DNA of 64,000 nucleotides from an uncultured Oscillospiraceae bacterium (GCA_910577565.1 CAJTNJ010000001.1:172988-236987), one strand, 5' to 3'. Positions 17,585 through 27,778 are shown, numbered from the stretch's first letter. Program-made: numbers and translations. The notes: generated by a model from the letters alone, not told the origin.

Positions 17585-17923
17585 ATGAATAGAATTGCTG
17601 TTGTGGGCGATAATGACAGCATTAATGCTTTCTCATTATGCGGCGTAGATGTATATTTAGTTGAAAATGCCGATAATGCTGCTAATATTATTGACGACCT
17701 TGCCGCAAAACAGTTTAGTATTATCTTTGTTGTCGAGTCTATCATTAAGAAAATTCCGGATACAATCTTAAAATATAAACACAAAGCGATACCTGCAATT
17801 ACTGCAATTTCGGATAACTTTCCATCAAGCAGCTCAAGCTATGCAAGCAATATGCTATCTGATAATGTAAAAAAAGCAACCGGCACCGATATTTTTGTGA
17901 ATGATATGGAGGATTTGGCATGA
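17585..17923 (+). CDS. ntpG: V-type ATPase subunit F (NtpG)
   Basis: The product has 112 residues and is a small alpha/beta central-shaft protein that binds subunit D and modulates ATP hydrolysis. The N-terminus NRIAVVGDNDSINAFSLCGVDVY matches the family start (xIavvGd-d...-f-laGi). The middle has a hydrophobic strand, FSIIFVVESI, as in other F subunits. Start ATG, 15 bp after ntpC; the stop overlaps the start of the catalytic A gene (ATGA). Called NtpG in the E. hirae naming. Confidence 0.92.
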   Translation: MNRIAVVGDNDSINAFSLCGVDVYLVENADNAANIIDDLAAKQFSIIFVVESIIKKIPDTILKYKHKAIPAITAISDNFPSSSSSYASNMLSDNVKKATGTDIFVNDMEDLA

Positions 17924-19689
17924 CAAGTAAAAAAGGAACTATCGTTAAAGTATCAGGTCCTCTCATTGTGGCTGAAAACATGAAAGACTCTGATCTTTTT
18001 GACGTCGTTAAAGTTGGAAAGCTTGGTCTGACAGGTGAAATTATTGAGATGCATCAAGATATGGCATCAATCCAGGTATATGAAGAAACCTCCGGATTAG
18101 GCCCTGGTGAAGAAGTGATTTCCTCTAACCATCCTCTTTCTATGGAACTAGGCCCTGGTTTAATTGGCGGAATATATGATGGAATTGGCCGACCACTCAC
18201 ATCTTTAAGAGAGAAAACGGGAGACAGGCTTCAACGAGGCGTTAATGTCCCAACCCTTGATCGCGACAAAACATGGCACTTTACACCAACTGTAAAAAAA
18301 AATGATCACCTCAACCCGGGAGCAATTATAGGAATGGTTAAAGAAACTGACGCGGTAGACCATTATATTATGCTGCCGCCAAATATTTCGGGCCGAGTTA
18401 TATCAATAGAAGAAGGTGATTTTAAAGTCGCTGATGAGATAGGTAAACTAGAACTTGATAACAAAACAGAGTTTTCTTTGACTTTAATGCAAAAATACCC
18501 AGTTAGAAAACAAAGACCCATTAAGGAAAAACTCCCACCAAATGTTCCGCTTGTTACCGGGCAAAGAGTAATAGACACGCTTTTCCCCATAACAAAAGGT
18601 GGTGTAGCCGCTGTTCCAGGGCCTTTTGGAAGCGGTAAAACAATTGTGCAACACCAGCTTGCAAAATGGGCTGATGCTGATATTATCGTTTATATTGGAT
18701 GTGGCGAACGTGGAAATGAAATGACTGACGTTTTAAATGAGTTCCCCAAAATTCACGATCCAAAAACTGGAAAAACACTTATGGAAAGAACTGTCCTTAT
18801 TGCTAATACTTCAGATATGCCTGTTGCAGCACGTGAAGCTTCGGTTTATACGGGCATAACCATTGCAGAATATTTTAGGGATATGGGCTATTCAGTAGCT
18901 TTAATGGCAGATTCTACTTCGCGCTGGGCTGAGGCACTGCGTGAGATGTCGGGACGACTTCAAGAGATGCCAGGCGAAGAAGGCTATCCAGCTTATCTTG
19001 GCAGCAGATTAGCAGGGTTTTATGAGCGTGCAGGAAGGGTTATAACGCTTAACGACAAAGAAGCAGCTCTGTCGGTAATCGGAGCGGTTTCACCACCAGG
19101 AGGCGATATTTCAGAACCGGTCTCTCAAGCGACATTAAGAATTGTAAAAGTGTTTTGGAATCTTGACTCAAGCCTTGCATATAAACGTCATTTTCCGGCA
19201 GTCAACTGGCTTAAATCTTATTCGCTTTATTGGGATAGAATTAAAGATTGGTATGAAAAAAATGGTTTAAAAGGTTGGGGAGAACTTAGAAGCAAGATAA
19301 ATAAACTTTTGCAAGAAGAGGCTAAGCTCGAGGAGATAGTGAAATTAGTCGGCATTGATGCGATTGGCCCGGTAGATAGGATGAAGCTTGAGGCTGCAAG
19401 ATCAATAAGGGAAGATTTTCTCCACCAAAATGCATTTAACGATGTTGATACCTATACTCCTTTGAAAAAGCAACTTTATATGATGAAACTTATTTTGGAA
19501 TATTATGATCAAACTGCAGCAGCTGCCGCCGAAGATATACCTGCCAATGCGCTTTCCACACTTCCAGTAAGAGAACAAATCGGTAGGTTTAAATATTTGC
19601 CTTATGATCAAGTAGAAAAAAAATATGACGAAACTGTTGAGCAAATTAGAATCCAAATAGGAAAACTTAAAGATGGGAGTGGGTTATAA
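17920..19689 (+). CDS. ntpA: V-type ATPase catalytic subunit A
   Basis: The product has 589 residues. It is the ATP-hydrolysing subunit of the V1 hexamer. The N-terminal beta-barrel and the non-homologous insert (about 110-200, typical of V-type A) precede the P-loop GPFGSGKT (234-241). Further catalytic-site motifs: GCGERGNEM with the catalytic Glu, LMADSTSRWAEALRE and PAYLGSRLAGFYERAGR. Normal length. Translationally coupled to ntpG upstream and ntpB downstream (TAATG overlap). Confidence 0.98.
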   Translation: MTSKKGTIVKVSGPLIVAENMKDSDLFDVVKVGKLGLTGEIIEMHQDMASIQVYEETSGLGPGEEVISSNHPLSMELGPGLIGGIYDGIGRPLTSLREKTGDRLQRGVNVPTLDRDKTWHFTPTVKKNDHLNPGAIIGMVKETDAVDHYIMLPPNISGRVISIEEGDFKVADEIGKLELDNKTEFSLTLMQKYPVRKQRPIKEKLPPNVPLVTGQRVIDTLFPITKGGVAAVPGPFGSGKTIVQHQLAKWADADIIVYIGCGERGNEMTDVLNEFPKIHDPKTGKTLMERTVLIANTSDMPVAAREASVYTGITIAEYFRDMGYSVALMADSTSRWAEALREMSGRLQEMPGEEGYPAYLGSRLAGFYERAGRVITLNDKEAALSVIGAVSPPGGDISEPVSQATLRIVKVFWNLDSSLAYKRHFPAVNWLKSYSLYWDRIKDWYEKNGLKGWGELRSKINKLLQEEAKLEEIVKLVGIDAIGPVDRMKLEAARSIREDFLHQNAFNDVDTYTPLKKQLYMMKLILEYYDQTAAAAAEDIPANALSTLPVREQIGRFKYLPYDQVEKKYDETVEQIRIQIGKLKDGSGL

Positions 19690-21065
19690 TGGCAAAGGAG
19701 TATCGCACAATTGACGAAGTAGCCGGTCCACTTATGCTTGTAAGAGATGTCGAATCTGCTTCTTATAACGAACTTGGTGAGATTATACTTAGCAATGGCG
19801 AGCGAAGGCTGTGCAAAGTTCTCGAAATCAATGGAAAAGATGCTCTTGTTCAATTGTTTGAGTCAGGGGCCGGTATAAATTTAGAGAACAGCCGCGTTCG
19901 TTTTTTAGGCCACAGCATGGAGCTTGGGGTCTCGCCCGATCTTCTTGGAAGAGTTTTTAGCGGCATGGGAAATCCAATTGATGGCGGGCCTAATATTTTA
20001 CCAGACAAAAAAATGAGCACCGATGGTGTAGCAATGAACCCTGCTTCAAGAGACTATCCCAATGAATTTATCCAAACGGGTATATCAGCAATAGATGGAT
20101 TAAACACACTTGTTAGAGGCCAAAAACTACCGATCTTTTCTGCAAGCGGACTTCCACATGCGAATCTTGCCGCTCAAATTGCAAGGCAGGCAAAAGTAAG
20201 CGGTGATGATAGTAACTTTGCTGTTGTCTTTGCAGCTCTTGGGATTACTTTTGAAGAGTCAAACTTTTTTATTGAAGACTTTAAAAATACCGGTGCACTC
20301 AAGCGTACAGTGCTTTTTATAAACCTTGCAAACGATCCCGCAATTGAAAGGATAGCAACCCCTAGAATGGCGCTTACTGCAGCTGAATATTTGGCATTTG
20401 ATTTGGATATGCACGTGCTTGTAATAATAACCGACATAACCAACTATGCAGATGCTTTGAGGGAAGTCTCTGCAGCTCGCCGTGAAATACCGGGAAGACG
20501 CGGCTATCCGGGATATATGTATACCGACCTTGCAACGCTTTATGAAAGAGCCGGCAGGCTAAAAGGCAAAAAAGGCAGCATTACAATGATTCCAATCCTC
20601 ACCATGCCCGAAGATGACAAAACTCACCCTATCCCTGACCTTACCGGGTATATTACAGAAGGGCAGATAATTTTAAGCCGCGAACTATTTAAAAAAGATA
20701 TTCTACCCCCAATTGATGTGCTCCCCTCTTTATCGCGTCTTAAAGACAAGGGAATTGGTGAGTCTAAAACGAGGCTTGATCACGCTGACACCATGAACCA
20801 GTTGTTTTCTGCCTATGCAAGAGGAAAAGATGCAAAAGAGCTTATGACAATCTTGGGAGAAGATGCGCTTTCAAAAACCGATCTTTTATATGCTAAATTT
20901 TCCGATGAATTTGAAAAAAAATATATATCTCAAGGCTTTTATACAAACAGAAGCATTGAAGAAACTTTAGATATTGGATGGGAACTGCTTTCAATTCTTC
21001 CCCAAAGCGAGTTGAAACGAATTGATGACAAACTGCTTGACAAATACTACGGCAAGAAGGGATAA
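19689..21065 (+). CDS. ntpB: V-type ATPase non-catalytic subunit B
   Basis: The product has 458 residues and alternates with A in the V1 hexamer. The nucleotide site is degenerate: the segment LPIFSASGLPHANLAAQIARQ replaces a true P-loop, as expected for B. Conserved blocks include GVSPDLLGRVFSGMGNPIDGG, FVNLANDPAIER-like NLANDPAIERI, and RRGYPGYMYTDLATLYERAGR. The ATG overlaps the ntpA stop by one base. Confidence 0.97.
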   Translation: MAKEYRTIDEVAGPLMLVRDVESASYNELGEIILSNGERRLCKVLEINGKDALVQLFESGAGINLENSRVRFLGHSMELGVSPDLLGRVFSGMGNPIDGGPNILPDKKMSTDGVAMNPASRDYPNEFIQTGISAIDGLNTLVRGQKLPIFSASGLPHANLAAQIARQAKVSGDDSNFAVVFAALGITFEESNFFIEDFKNTGALKRTVLFINLANDPAIERIATPRMALTAAEYLAFDLDMHVLVIITDITNYADALREVSAARREIPGRRGYPGYMYTDLATLYERAGRLKGKKGSITMIPILTMPEDDKTHPIPDLTGYITEGQIILSRELFKKDILPPIDVLPSLSRLKDKGIGESKTRLDHADTMNQLFSAYARGKDAKELMTILGEDALSKTDLLYAKFSDEFEKKYISQGFYTNRSIEETLDIGWELLSILPQSELKRIDDKLLDKYYGKKG

Positions 21066-21070
21066 CCATC

Positions 21071-21688
21071 ATGGCTGTTCTTAATATTAACCCGACTAGG
21101 ATGGAACTCAACAAGATAAAAGGCTTGCTTCTAACTGCAAGAAAAGGCCATAAGCTGCTAAAAGATAAACGTGATGAACTAATGCGTCAATTTTTAAATA
21201 TTGCAAAAGCCACACTAAGATTAAGAAAACAAATTGAAAAGGATATTTTAAGCGCTAATTTTAATCTTGAGATTGCTAAAGCGCGAACCTCCCAACAAGC
21301 AGTTAAAACGGCTCTTTTGCTTTCAAAACAAGAAAGTTTAATTAAGCTATCAACAAAAAATATAATGGGTGTTACACTACCCAGTTTTATATTAGAACAA
21401 AAAGTAAGACCTTCTGACAACATATCTTATGGATTTTCACAAACAAGCATATATCTTGACAAAGCAATAAACTCATATAATAAAATCTTGCCTTCGCTTA
21501 TAGAGCTCGCCGAAAATGAAAAAACTATATCAATCCTTGCAGATGAAATAGAACAAACACGGCGAAGAGTTAACGCACTTGAACATCTTGTCATACCAAA
21601 CTATCAAGATACGATTAGATTCATAACATTAAAGCTAGATGAAACTGAAAGAGGAAACATTGCTCGGCTTAGCAGAGCTAAAAAATAA
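21071..21688 (+). CDS. ntpD: V-type ATPase subunit D (central shaft)
   Basis: The product has 205 residues and forms a long antiparallel coiled coil, the rotor axle inside the A/B hexamer. The family start INPTRMELNKIKGLLLTARKGHKLLKDKRDEL is clear, as is the C-terminal RRVNALEHLVIPNYQDTIRFI block. Five bases after ntpB. It ends the operon; the order F-I-K-E-C-G-A-B-D is the same as the ntp operon of E. hirae up to this point. A strong terminator follows. Confidence 0.97.
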   Translation: MAVLNINPTRMELNKIKGLLLTARKGHKLLKDKRDELMRQFLNIAKATLRLRKQIEKDILSANFNLEIAKARTSQQAVKTALLLSKQESLIKLSTKNIMGVTLPSFILEQKVRPSDNISYGFSQTSIYLDKAINSYNKILPSLIELAENEKTISILADEIEQTRRRVNALEHLVIPNYQDTIRFITLKLDETERGNIARLSRAKK

Positions 21689-21695
21689 GTCAAAA

Positions 21696-21730
21696 AAGGC
21701 GATGGTTAGATATACCTCGCCTTAATTTTT
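21696..21730 (+). terminator. Intrinsic terminator of the V-ATPase operon
   Basis: AAGGCGA (21696-21702) pairs with TCGCCTT (21717-21723), with an inner GGT/ACC extension, then a T-run at 21726-21730. It starts a few bases after the ntpD stop. Confidence 0.9.
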
Positions 21731-21946
21731 ATATTTTAGCATAGTCAATTAAACTTATTTTATAATGAAAAAATTTTACCATTTTGCTTGACATTTCTAT
21801 TAAAATTTGTGCAAATTAAGACAAATTTTATTTGTTGCCACCTCCAAGTGCGGCCTTTTTCAAACGCTTAATTTAGTTTATTCTTTAGAGAATTTAAATT
21901 AGTTTATTAATGTTTTGACATATGCTTAGTTAAAATTTTTGTGTTT

Positions 21947-23875
21947 TTAATTTGAATCATCTTTTGCATTGTCAGATAGATCAGCATTAATTAAAATTTG
22001 TGCATCCATCTTATCGACATCTTCCATTGTGATTGTACCGGTCATGATATCTTTAAACTCTGCCTCATCAACCTTTTCTCTTTTGAGAAGAAACTTAGCG
22101 ACAATATGAACATAGTTAATATTTTCAGTTAATATATCATTACATTTAGCATATGCAGTGTCAATTATCTTTCTTATTTCTTTATCTATCTCAGTTGCGG
22201 TGGTTTCGGAATAATTTTTGCTATTGTTAAAATCACGACCGAGGAATATTTCATGCTCACCTACACCATAAACTATAGGGCCAAGCGCTTCGGTAAAGCC
22301 ATATTTTATAACCATATTGCGGGCTGTTTCGGTTGCACGCTCTATGTCGTTAGATGCACCGGTTGAAATGTCGCCAAGAATTATAGACTCAGCTACACGT
22401 CCACCAAGCAGCACAACAAGCGACTCTTCCATCTTTGTTTTAAGCACATAGCTTTTGTCTTTTTCAGGCAACGACATCGTATAACCACCAGCCATGCCTC
22501 GTGGAATTATGCTTATTTGATGAACAGGATCTTGAGTTTTGCAAAAATATGTTGCAACCGCGTGACCGGCTTCGTGATAGGCAGTCAGTTTCTTTTCTTC
22601 CTCATGAATAATCTTAGATTTCTTTTCAGGCCCTGCTATAACTTTAATCGTAGCTTCACCAATATCTGAAGCGGTGATTGCTTTATGCCCTTTTCTTGCC
22701 GCTAAAAGTGCCGATTCATTCATCAAGCTCTCAAGATCTGCTCCCGTAAAACCAACTGTTGCTTTTGCAACTACCGATAGGTCAACATCAAAACCAAGAG
22801 GTTTATTTTTAGAGTGCACTTCAAGAATCTCTTCTCTTCCCTTAACGTCAGGATATCCAACTAAAACCTGTCTGTCAAAACGCCCTGAACGAAGCAGTGC
22901 GGGGTCAAGAATATCGCGTCTATTAGTAGCAGCAATGATAATTATGCCTTCATTAGCGCCAAACCCGTCCATCTCAACAAGCAACTGATTTAACGTTTGC
23001 TCACGCTCATCATGTCCGCCACCAAGACCGGCTCCACGCTGTCTGCCAACAGCATCTATTTCATCTATGAATATGATAGCAGGTGCGCTCTTTTTAGCCT
23101 GTTCGAAAAGATCTCTAACTCTAGATGCACCAACACCGACATACATCTCGACAAAATCTGAACCGGAAATTGAGAAAAACGGCACATTAGCTTCACCAGC
23201 CACAGCCCTTGCAAGCAAAGTTTTACCGGTACCGGGAGGGCCTACAAGCAAAACGCCTTTCGGTATCCTTGCACCTATATCATTAAACTTTTTTGGGCTT
23301 TTTAAGAATTCGACAATTTCTGCAAGCTCTTCTTTTTCTTCTTTTGCTCCTGCTACTTGGTCAAAAGTAGTCTTTCTTCCTCTTTCGGCCATATGCCTAA
23401 AGTTATTTTTGCCAAACTGCCCTATCTTGCCAATACCGGCTCCTGCAGACTTCATCATAAAGATAAACAAGCCTACCATTAATAAGACGCCCGTGGCTGT
23501 GGGTATCATAGATATTATCCATGAATTATCGGTGCCGGGAACATAATCTATAACGTCTGTAACTGCCGACAAATCACCTTTATGTTTGCTGCGTACAATT
23601 CCATCAACCGTATCTAAAAACAATTTAACACTTGGAACTTTATATACCTGCAATTTTGAAGTGTTATCTTTTAAAATATATTCAAGCTTTCCGCTGCTTA
23701 AATCCAGAGTAGATTCTTCAATTTGGTCTTGGTCATAATAGTTTATGACCTCATAATATTTTAACGAGTTTGAGGAAGTGCCAGAATTGCTCAAAAGAAA
23801 AATCCCCATCACAGCAATAAAACCAATAATAATCAACGGAAAAATAAAACCGCCATTTCCCTTTTTGTCGTTCAA
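21947..23875 (-). CDS. ftsH: FtsH, membrane AAA+ zinc protease
   Basis: The product has 642 residues. It degrades membrane and regulatory proteins as a hexamer. N-terminal membrane span (about 10-28), extracytoplasmic domain, second span (about 118-141), then AAA domain with Walker A GPPGTGKT (212-219), Walker B IIFIDEID, second-region-of-homology AATNRRDILDPALLRSGRFD, and the zinc site HEAGH (434-438). The start is TTG with GGAGG nine bases upstream. All functional motifs are intact. In Bacillus ftsH follows tilS, as it does here (tilS, then ftsH, on the minus strand). Confidence 0.98.
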   Translation of the reverse strand: MNDKKGNGGFIFPLIIIGFIAVMGIFLLSNSGTSSNSLKYYEVINYYDQDQIEESTLDLSSGKLEYILKDNTSKLQVYKVPSVKLFLDTVDGIVRSKHKGDLSAVTDVIDYVPGTDNSWIISMIPTATGVLLMVGLFIFMMKSAGAGIGKIGQFGKNNFRHMAERGRKTTFDQVAGAKEEKEELAEIVEFLKSPKKFNDIGARIPKGVLLVGPPGTGKTLLARAVAGEANVPFFSISGSDFVEMYVGVGASRVRDLFEQAKKSAPAIIFIDEIDAVGRQRGAGLGGGHDEREQTLNQLLVEMDGFGANEGIIIIAATNRRDILDPALLRSGRFDRQVLVGYPDVKGREEILEVHSKNKPLGFDVDLSVVAKATVGFTGADLESLMNESALLAARKGHKAITASDIGEATIKVIAGPEKKSKIIHEEEKKLTAYHEAGHAVATYFCKTQDPVHQISIIPRGMAGGYTMSLPEKDKSYVLKTKMEESLVVLLGGRVAESIILGDISTGASNDIERATETARNMVIKYGFTEALGPIVYGVGEHEIFLGRDFNNSKNYSETTATEIDKEIRKIIDTAYAKCNDILTENINYVHIVAKFLLKREKVDEAEFKDIMTGTITMEDVDKMDAQILINADLSDNAKDDSN

Positions 23876-24044
23876 AACCCAATCCTCCTTATGTTATTAT
23901 GTATCAACAAAAGACTTTTCATTAAGAATAAATATATTCCAGAAAGTAAGTCGTTTATGTTTTTTATTATATATAATTTTAGTATATTTAAAAATTATAA
24001 AATTAAACTATTTCAAAATATTTTACTGCCAAATCTGAAAAAAG

Positions 24045-25397
24045 TCAATTAGTTAATTCAAATATCAAAATAACTTTTTTTGTAGTTTTATCCGGAAGCA
24101 CTCTAACATCAGGCCCAAAACTTTTAGCCCAAAACAAACCTCTATCGTCTGAAAGAAAAATTAATTTATCGCGGTCTTCGCTTGGCATACCGCTTTCTTG
24201 AATTAAAGATTTAACGGTTTTAGTCGGTCTGTTTAAAAGTTTTAATTTATCACCGTTATGCCTGCTGTGAATATGAATATCACCTAATATTTTACCATAA
24301 TCGAGCATAAAAAGGAATAGGTGTTGCGTAATATTTAAAAAATATTCATATTTACTGATATCGCATATTACAAAATACAAGTCTTTATAATAATACTTGC
24401 TTACATCAGGAAGCAATATATCAAAAGGTTTTACAACTGATTTGCTTTCAACATACAAAATTCCCCTATGTATTGCAGCAAATTTATCATCTGGAAGGCT
24501 TTGTCTGCCACAGCCATTTTTGCAGATGGTAATAACACGCATAAGCATTTCATATGTTGTTAAAACGCCGCTTGTTTTCAAAAATGAGTCAATAACTCTA
24601 ATTTTAATGGAATATTCCAATGAATTAACATATTTAACATCAATTCCGCCTTTGGACATAGCTTTTTTTAGCTCTTGGTTTGAAATTTTAGTCAAAAATT
24701 TTTCATCACAAACCAAACCATCCAGCAACCTGCCAACATGGTTTTCAAAATGAGCATTTATAGATTTAAGCTTTGTCACAACATGGTGCCTTATTTTATT
24801 TCTTGTATAATCATCCGAATCGTTGGATGAATCATTACGATAAGCCACGCCATTTAATTTGCAATATTGCTCAATTTCAGCTCTTGTGAAAAAAAGCAAA
24901 GGCCTAACAATGTTATTTCTAATATATTTTGTCGAGCAAAGACCTCTAGTCCCTGTTCCCCTTGTCATGTTAAAAAACATAGTCTCGACTCGATCGGATA
25001 ATGTATGGGCAGTGGCTATTCGTCCACCTATTTTGCTGAAAAATTTATACCGTTCATTTCTTCCACTCAGCTCTATAGAAATATGCTTTTTCTTTGCAAT
25101 TTGTCCGATATCAAGCCTTTTGCAAACAAACCTTATGCCTCGTTCTTTGCACCAATCAGACACAAACATTTCGTCAGAGTCACTTTCTTCACCTCGCAGG
25201 CCATGATTAAGATGCGCCGCTATCAGTTGAAAATTTTTATTTGAGATATAAAGGCAGTGTATTAATGCCATAGAATCAGCGCCACCCGAAACACCAACCA
25301 CAATCTGCTCGCCATATTCAAAGAATGAAGAAACTTTATCGCATATATTATTCACTGTGTCGCATATCCAATCCAATAAATCTTGTAAATTTACCAT
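24045..25397 (-). CDS. tilS: TilS, tRNA(Ile)-lysidine synthase
   Basis: The product has about 450 residues. It modifies C34 of the tRNA(Ile) CAU anticodon to lysidine, an essential decoding function. The N-terminal PP-loop VGVSGGADSMALIH, the HLNHGLRGEESD segment, and RNKIRHHV (the RN-x-R-H motif) are diagnostic. The C-terminal region has the TilS-specific fold motifs GDKLKLLNRPTKTVKSLIQESGMP (spaced). The start is uncertain: ATG 25397 or TTG 25406 (an AGGA lies about ten bases before the TTG). Either lies inside the 3' end of dnaB, giving a 50-59 base overlap. No start codon was seen between the dnaB stop and the PP-loop. Confidence 0.93.
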   Translation of the reverse strand: MVNLQDLLDWICDTVNNICDKVSSFFEYGEQIVVGVSGGADSMALIHCLYISNKNFQLIAAHLNHGLRGEESDSDEMFVSDWCKERGIRFVCKRLDIGQIAKKKHISIELSGRNERYKFFSKIGGRIATAHTLSDRVETMFFNMTRGTGTRGLCSTKYIRNNIVRPLLFFTRAEIEQYCKLNGVAYRNDSSNDSDDYTRNKIRHHVVTKLKSINAHFENHVGRLLDGLVCDEKFLTKISNQELKKAMSKGGIDVKYVNSLEYSIKIRVIDSFLKTSGVLTTYEMLMRVITICKNGCGRQSLPDDKFAAIHRGILYVESKSVVKPFDILLPDVSKYYYKDLYFVICDISKYEYFLNITQHLFLFMLDYGKILGDIHIHSRHNGDKLKLLNRPTKTVKSLIQESGMPSEDRDKLIFLSDDRGLFWAKSFGPDVRVLPDKTTKKVILIFELTN

Positions 25398-26679
25398 CCC
25401 AACCAAGTTCTATTGTTCCTGTTTCGCCATGCCTATTTTTGGCAATAATACACTCTGCTATACCATGCTGTGCCTCTTCAGGATTATAGTACTCATCGCG
25501 ATATAAAAACATAACTATATCAGCGTCCTGCTCAATTGACCCAGATTCACGAAGGTCTGACAATATCGGCCTATGGTCTTGTCTTGCTTCTGGACCTCGA
25601 GCAAGCTGTGACAACGCAATAACTGGCACATTAAGTTCTTTTGCCATGATCTTCAAAGTTCTTGTAATCTCGGAAATTTCTTGAACTCTATTGCCATCGC
25701 GCCTTACGGTTGTCATAAGCTGCAAATAGTCGACTACCACCAGTCCAAGCTCCGACAGCCTTCTAAGCTTTGCCTTCATCTCAGTAACAGACAAATTGGG
25801 CGTGTCATCCAAAAATATTTTTGATTGAGACAACTCTTGGGCTCCAGATGCAAGAAGTGCCCATTCTTCGTTTGCCAAAGTGCCAGTGTGCAGTTTGGTT
25901 GCAAGTATTGAGCATTCACTTGAAAGCATTCTTTCCACCAATTGTTGACTAGACATCTCAAGGGAAAATATAGCAACTTGCTTTTTGCTATATTTTGCTG
26001 ACCTTACCGCAATATTTAGAGCAAAACTGGTTTTACCCATAGCAGGTCTTGCCGCCAAAATTATCAGATCTGATGGGTTTAACCCTGTAAGCATTGCATC
26101 GAGCGAAGCATAGCCCGAAGACATGCCAATTTGATGCTCTCCACTCGCAAGCTTGTCTAAATGGTCAAATTCTTTATTTATTACCTCTCCGATCGAGACT
26201 AGACTGGAACTAACTTTTCCCTGTCTAATTTCAAAAATTTTCTGTTCGGCCGAATCTAAAATGGTTTCTGCTTCCGATTCCGAATTAGTTGCCAAATCCA
26301 CAATCTCTCTTGCAGCAATTATCAAACTGCGCAAATAGTGCTTTTCTTTTACAATTTTGCAATAGCTTTCAAGGTGTGCGATTGATGGAACCATGTCCAT
26401 AAGTTGAACTAAATATACTTTAGCACTTTGTTCTGAATCAAATATATGTTCGGCTACAACTGCATCAAGCATTGTAATAAAATCTATTGGCAATCCAGAT
26501 GTAAAAAGCCTAGTTAAAACCGAAAAAATTTTACCGTGTTGATCTTTATAAAAACTTGCTTGCGAAATAGACGTAAGCGCCTGAGCAATAAGGCTTGGAT
26601 CCAAAAGCAAAGCTCCCAATACGCTCTGCTCAGCTTCTAGGGAATAGGGTAGTTGTTCATAATCAAAATTTTCCTGCAT
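25348..26679 (-). CDS. dnaB: Replicative DNA helicase DnaB
   Basis: The product has 443 residues (called DnaC in Bacillus). The N-terminal helical domain opens with PYSLEAEQSVLGALLLDP; the RecA-like C-terminal domain has Walker A ARPAMGKTS (210-218), the DDTPNLS segment, Walker B-like VVVDYLQLM, and ALSQLARGPE with the arginine finger region, then LSDLRESGSIEQDADIVMFLYR. The tail SGWDGKFTRF-like GWDGKFTRF is normal. rplI upstream on the same strand is the usual Firmicute neighbour. Its 3' end overlaps tilS. Confidence 0.97.
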   Translation of the reverse strand: MQENFDYEQLPYSLEAEQSVLGALLLDPSLIAQALTSISQASFYKDQHGKIFSVLTRLFTSGLPIDFITMLDAVVAEHIFDSEQSAKVYLVQLMDMVPSIAHLESYCKIVKEKHYLRSLIIAAREIVDLATNSESEAETILDSAEQKIFEIRQGKVSSSLVSIGEVINKEFDHLDKLASGEHQIGMSSGYASLDAMLTGLNPSDLIILAARPAMGKTSFALNIAVRSAKYSKKQVAIFSLEMSSQQLVERMLSSECSILATKLHTGTLANEEWALLASGAQELSQSKIFLDDTPNLSVTEMKAKLRRLSELGLVVVDYLQLMTTVRRDGNRVQEISEITRTLKIMAKELNVPVIALSQLARGPEARQDHRPILSDLRESGSIEQDADIVMFLYRDEYYNPEEAQHGIAECIIAKNRHGETGTIELGWDGKFTRFIGLDMRHSE

Positions 26680-27006
26680 ATAACCACCGCCAAATATAAC
26701 TATCTCTATTATAAACCTTAAACTATTTTATCATAAAACCACATTAAAGTAAAAACAAAATATTAAAAAATTTGCAAAGTGCAAGAAAGTTAAAACAAAA
26801 AATTATGAAAATTCGGATTTTTGATATTATAAAATATAAGCAAGAAGAAAAAGCAGCCATATTTGCTAAGAAAAATCTCAATCACTTAAACCAATTATAG
26901 ACGCAATAAAAATTTTTACTGCGTTTGGACAATGGCTAATATGTTTATAACTAAATTTTGCAAAACAATTTTTTGTGAACTATTCGCTTTAACAAATCAA
27001 TTAAAT
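26680..27006. other. dnaB-rplI spacer with one palindromic hairpin
   Basis: About 330 bp without a gene. At 26901-26924 there is a near-perfect 12-bp inverted repeat (ACGCAATAAAAA and its partner) with one mismatch that becomes a G-U pair on the minus strand. It could end the rplI transcript, but there is no U-tract right after it. Nothing else recognised. Confidence 0.4.
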
Positions 27007-27450
27007 TTAAATCTTAGTTACAATAACTTTCATCACAGCAATTATACCTGTCATTATTTTTAATTTAAACTCAAACTCACCAAAACTTTTTATCTCAGGT
27101 GCATCGATTTTTCTTTTATCAACACTCACACTATACGTAGTTTTCACAGCTTGTGCTATCTCTTTTGCAGTGATTGAACCGAAAAATTTCCCATCAGAAC
27201 CTGCCTTTGCTTTAAGCTCTATTGATTTTCCAGTCAAACGATCGGCAACTTTCTTCGCCGCCAAAACTTCTTGTTCATGATGATATGCTTTAGATTCATC
27301 CTTTGATTTCTTTTCCAACAACACCTGAGCAGTAGCTTCTACAGCAAAATTTTTAGGAAACAAAAAGTTTCTTGCATAACCATCACTTACATTAACTATG
27401 TCTCCTTTTTTTCCACTGCCTTTAACATCTTGCAATAAATAAACTTTCAC
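27007..27450 (-). CDS. rplI: Ribosomal protein bL9
   Basis: The product has 147 residues. The N-terminal rRNA-binding domain has KVYLLQDVKGSGKKGDIVNVSDGYARNFLFP (spread over residues 2-32), typical for bL9; then the long connecting helix rich in Lys/Glu/Ala, and the C-terminal domain beginning KAGSDGKFFGSIT. Length is standard. In Firmicutes rplI usually sits between gdpP and dnaB, as here, all on one strand. Start ATG with GGAGG. Confidence 0.97.
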   Translation of the reverse strand: MKVYLLQDVKGSGKKGDIVNVSDGYARNFLFPKNFAVEATAQVLLEKKSKDESKAYHHEQEVLAAKKVADRLTGKSIELKAKAGSDGKFFGSITAKEIAQAVKTTYSVSVDKRKIDAPEIKSFGEFEFKLKIMTGIIAVMKVIVTKI

Positions 27451-27519
27451 TTCAATTCCTCCAAAAAATATTATTTAAAAATCTATAAACCATTAAATTA
27501 AAACAACTATAGTTATATT

Positions 27520-27749
27520 CTTAGTATAAAGTGTCGTCTATTGCTTCAAGAAGCATCTGTCTTGCATTTTCAACACTTGGTCTTTGAGTTGACAAGCAGC
27601 TTGAGTTTGATGTCCTCTACCACCTAGCCGTTCCATTATTTACTTGTGCGTTTATATTGCCAAGCGATCTTGCGGTTATGTTTGATATACCGTTAATTTG
27701 ATATATGACAAACGATGCATCAACACCGGTTATTCTAAGCAATTCATTT
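27520..27749 (-). pseudogene. Decayed tandem copy of the gdpP 3' end
   Basis: This 230-bp stretch repeats the last 230 bp of the gdpP gene (27778-28007) at a constant offset of 258 bp. I count about 14 differences, nearly all transitions, plus a one-base loss (near 27578) and a one-base gain (near 27640) that break and then restore the frame. It encodes only the final DHHA1 segment and has no start, so it is a dead fragment. The spacer between copies is about 30 bp. It arose after gdpP and does not damage it. Confidence 0.9.
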
Positions 27750-27778
27750 TCTAAACCACAACAACCATAGTTGCATTT

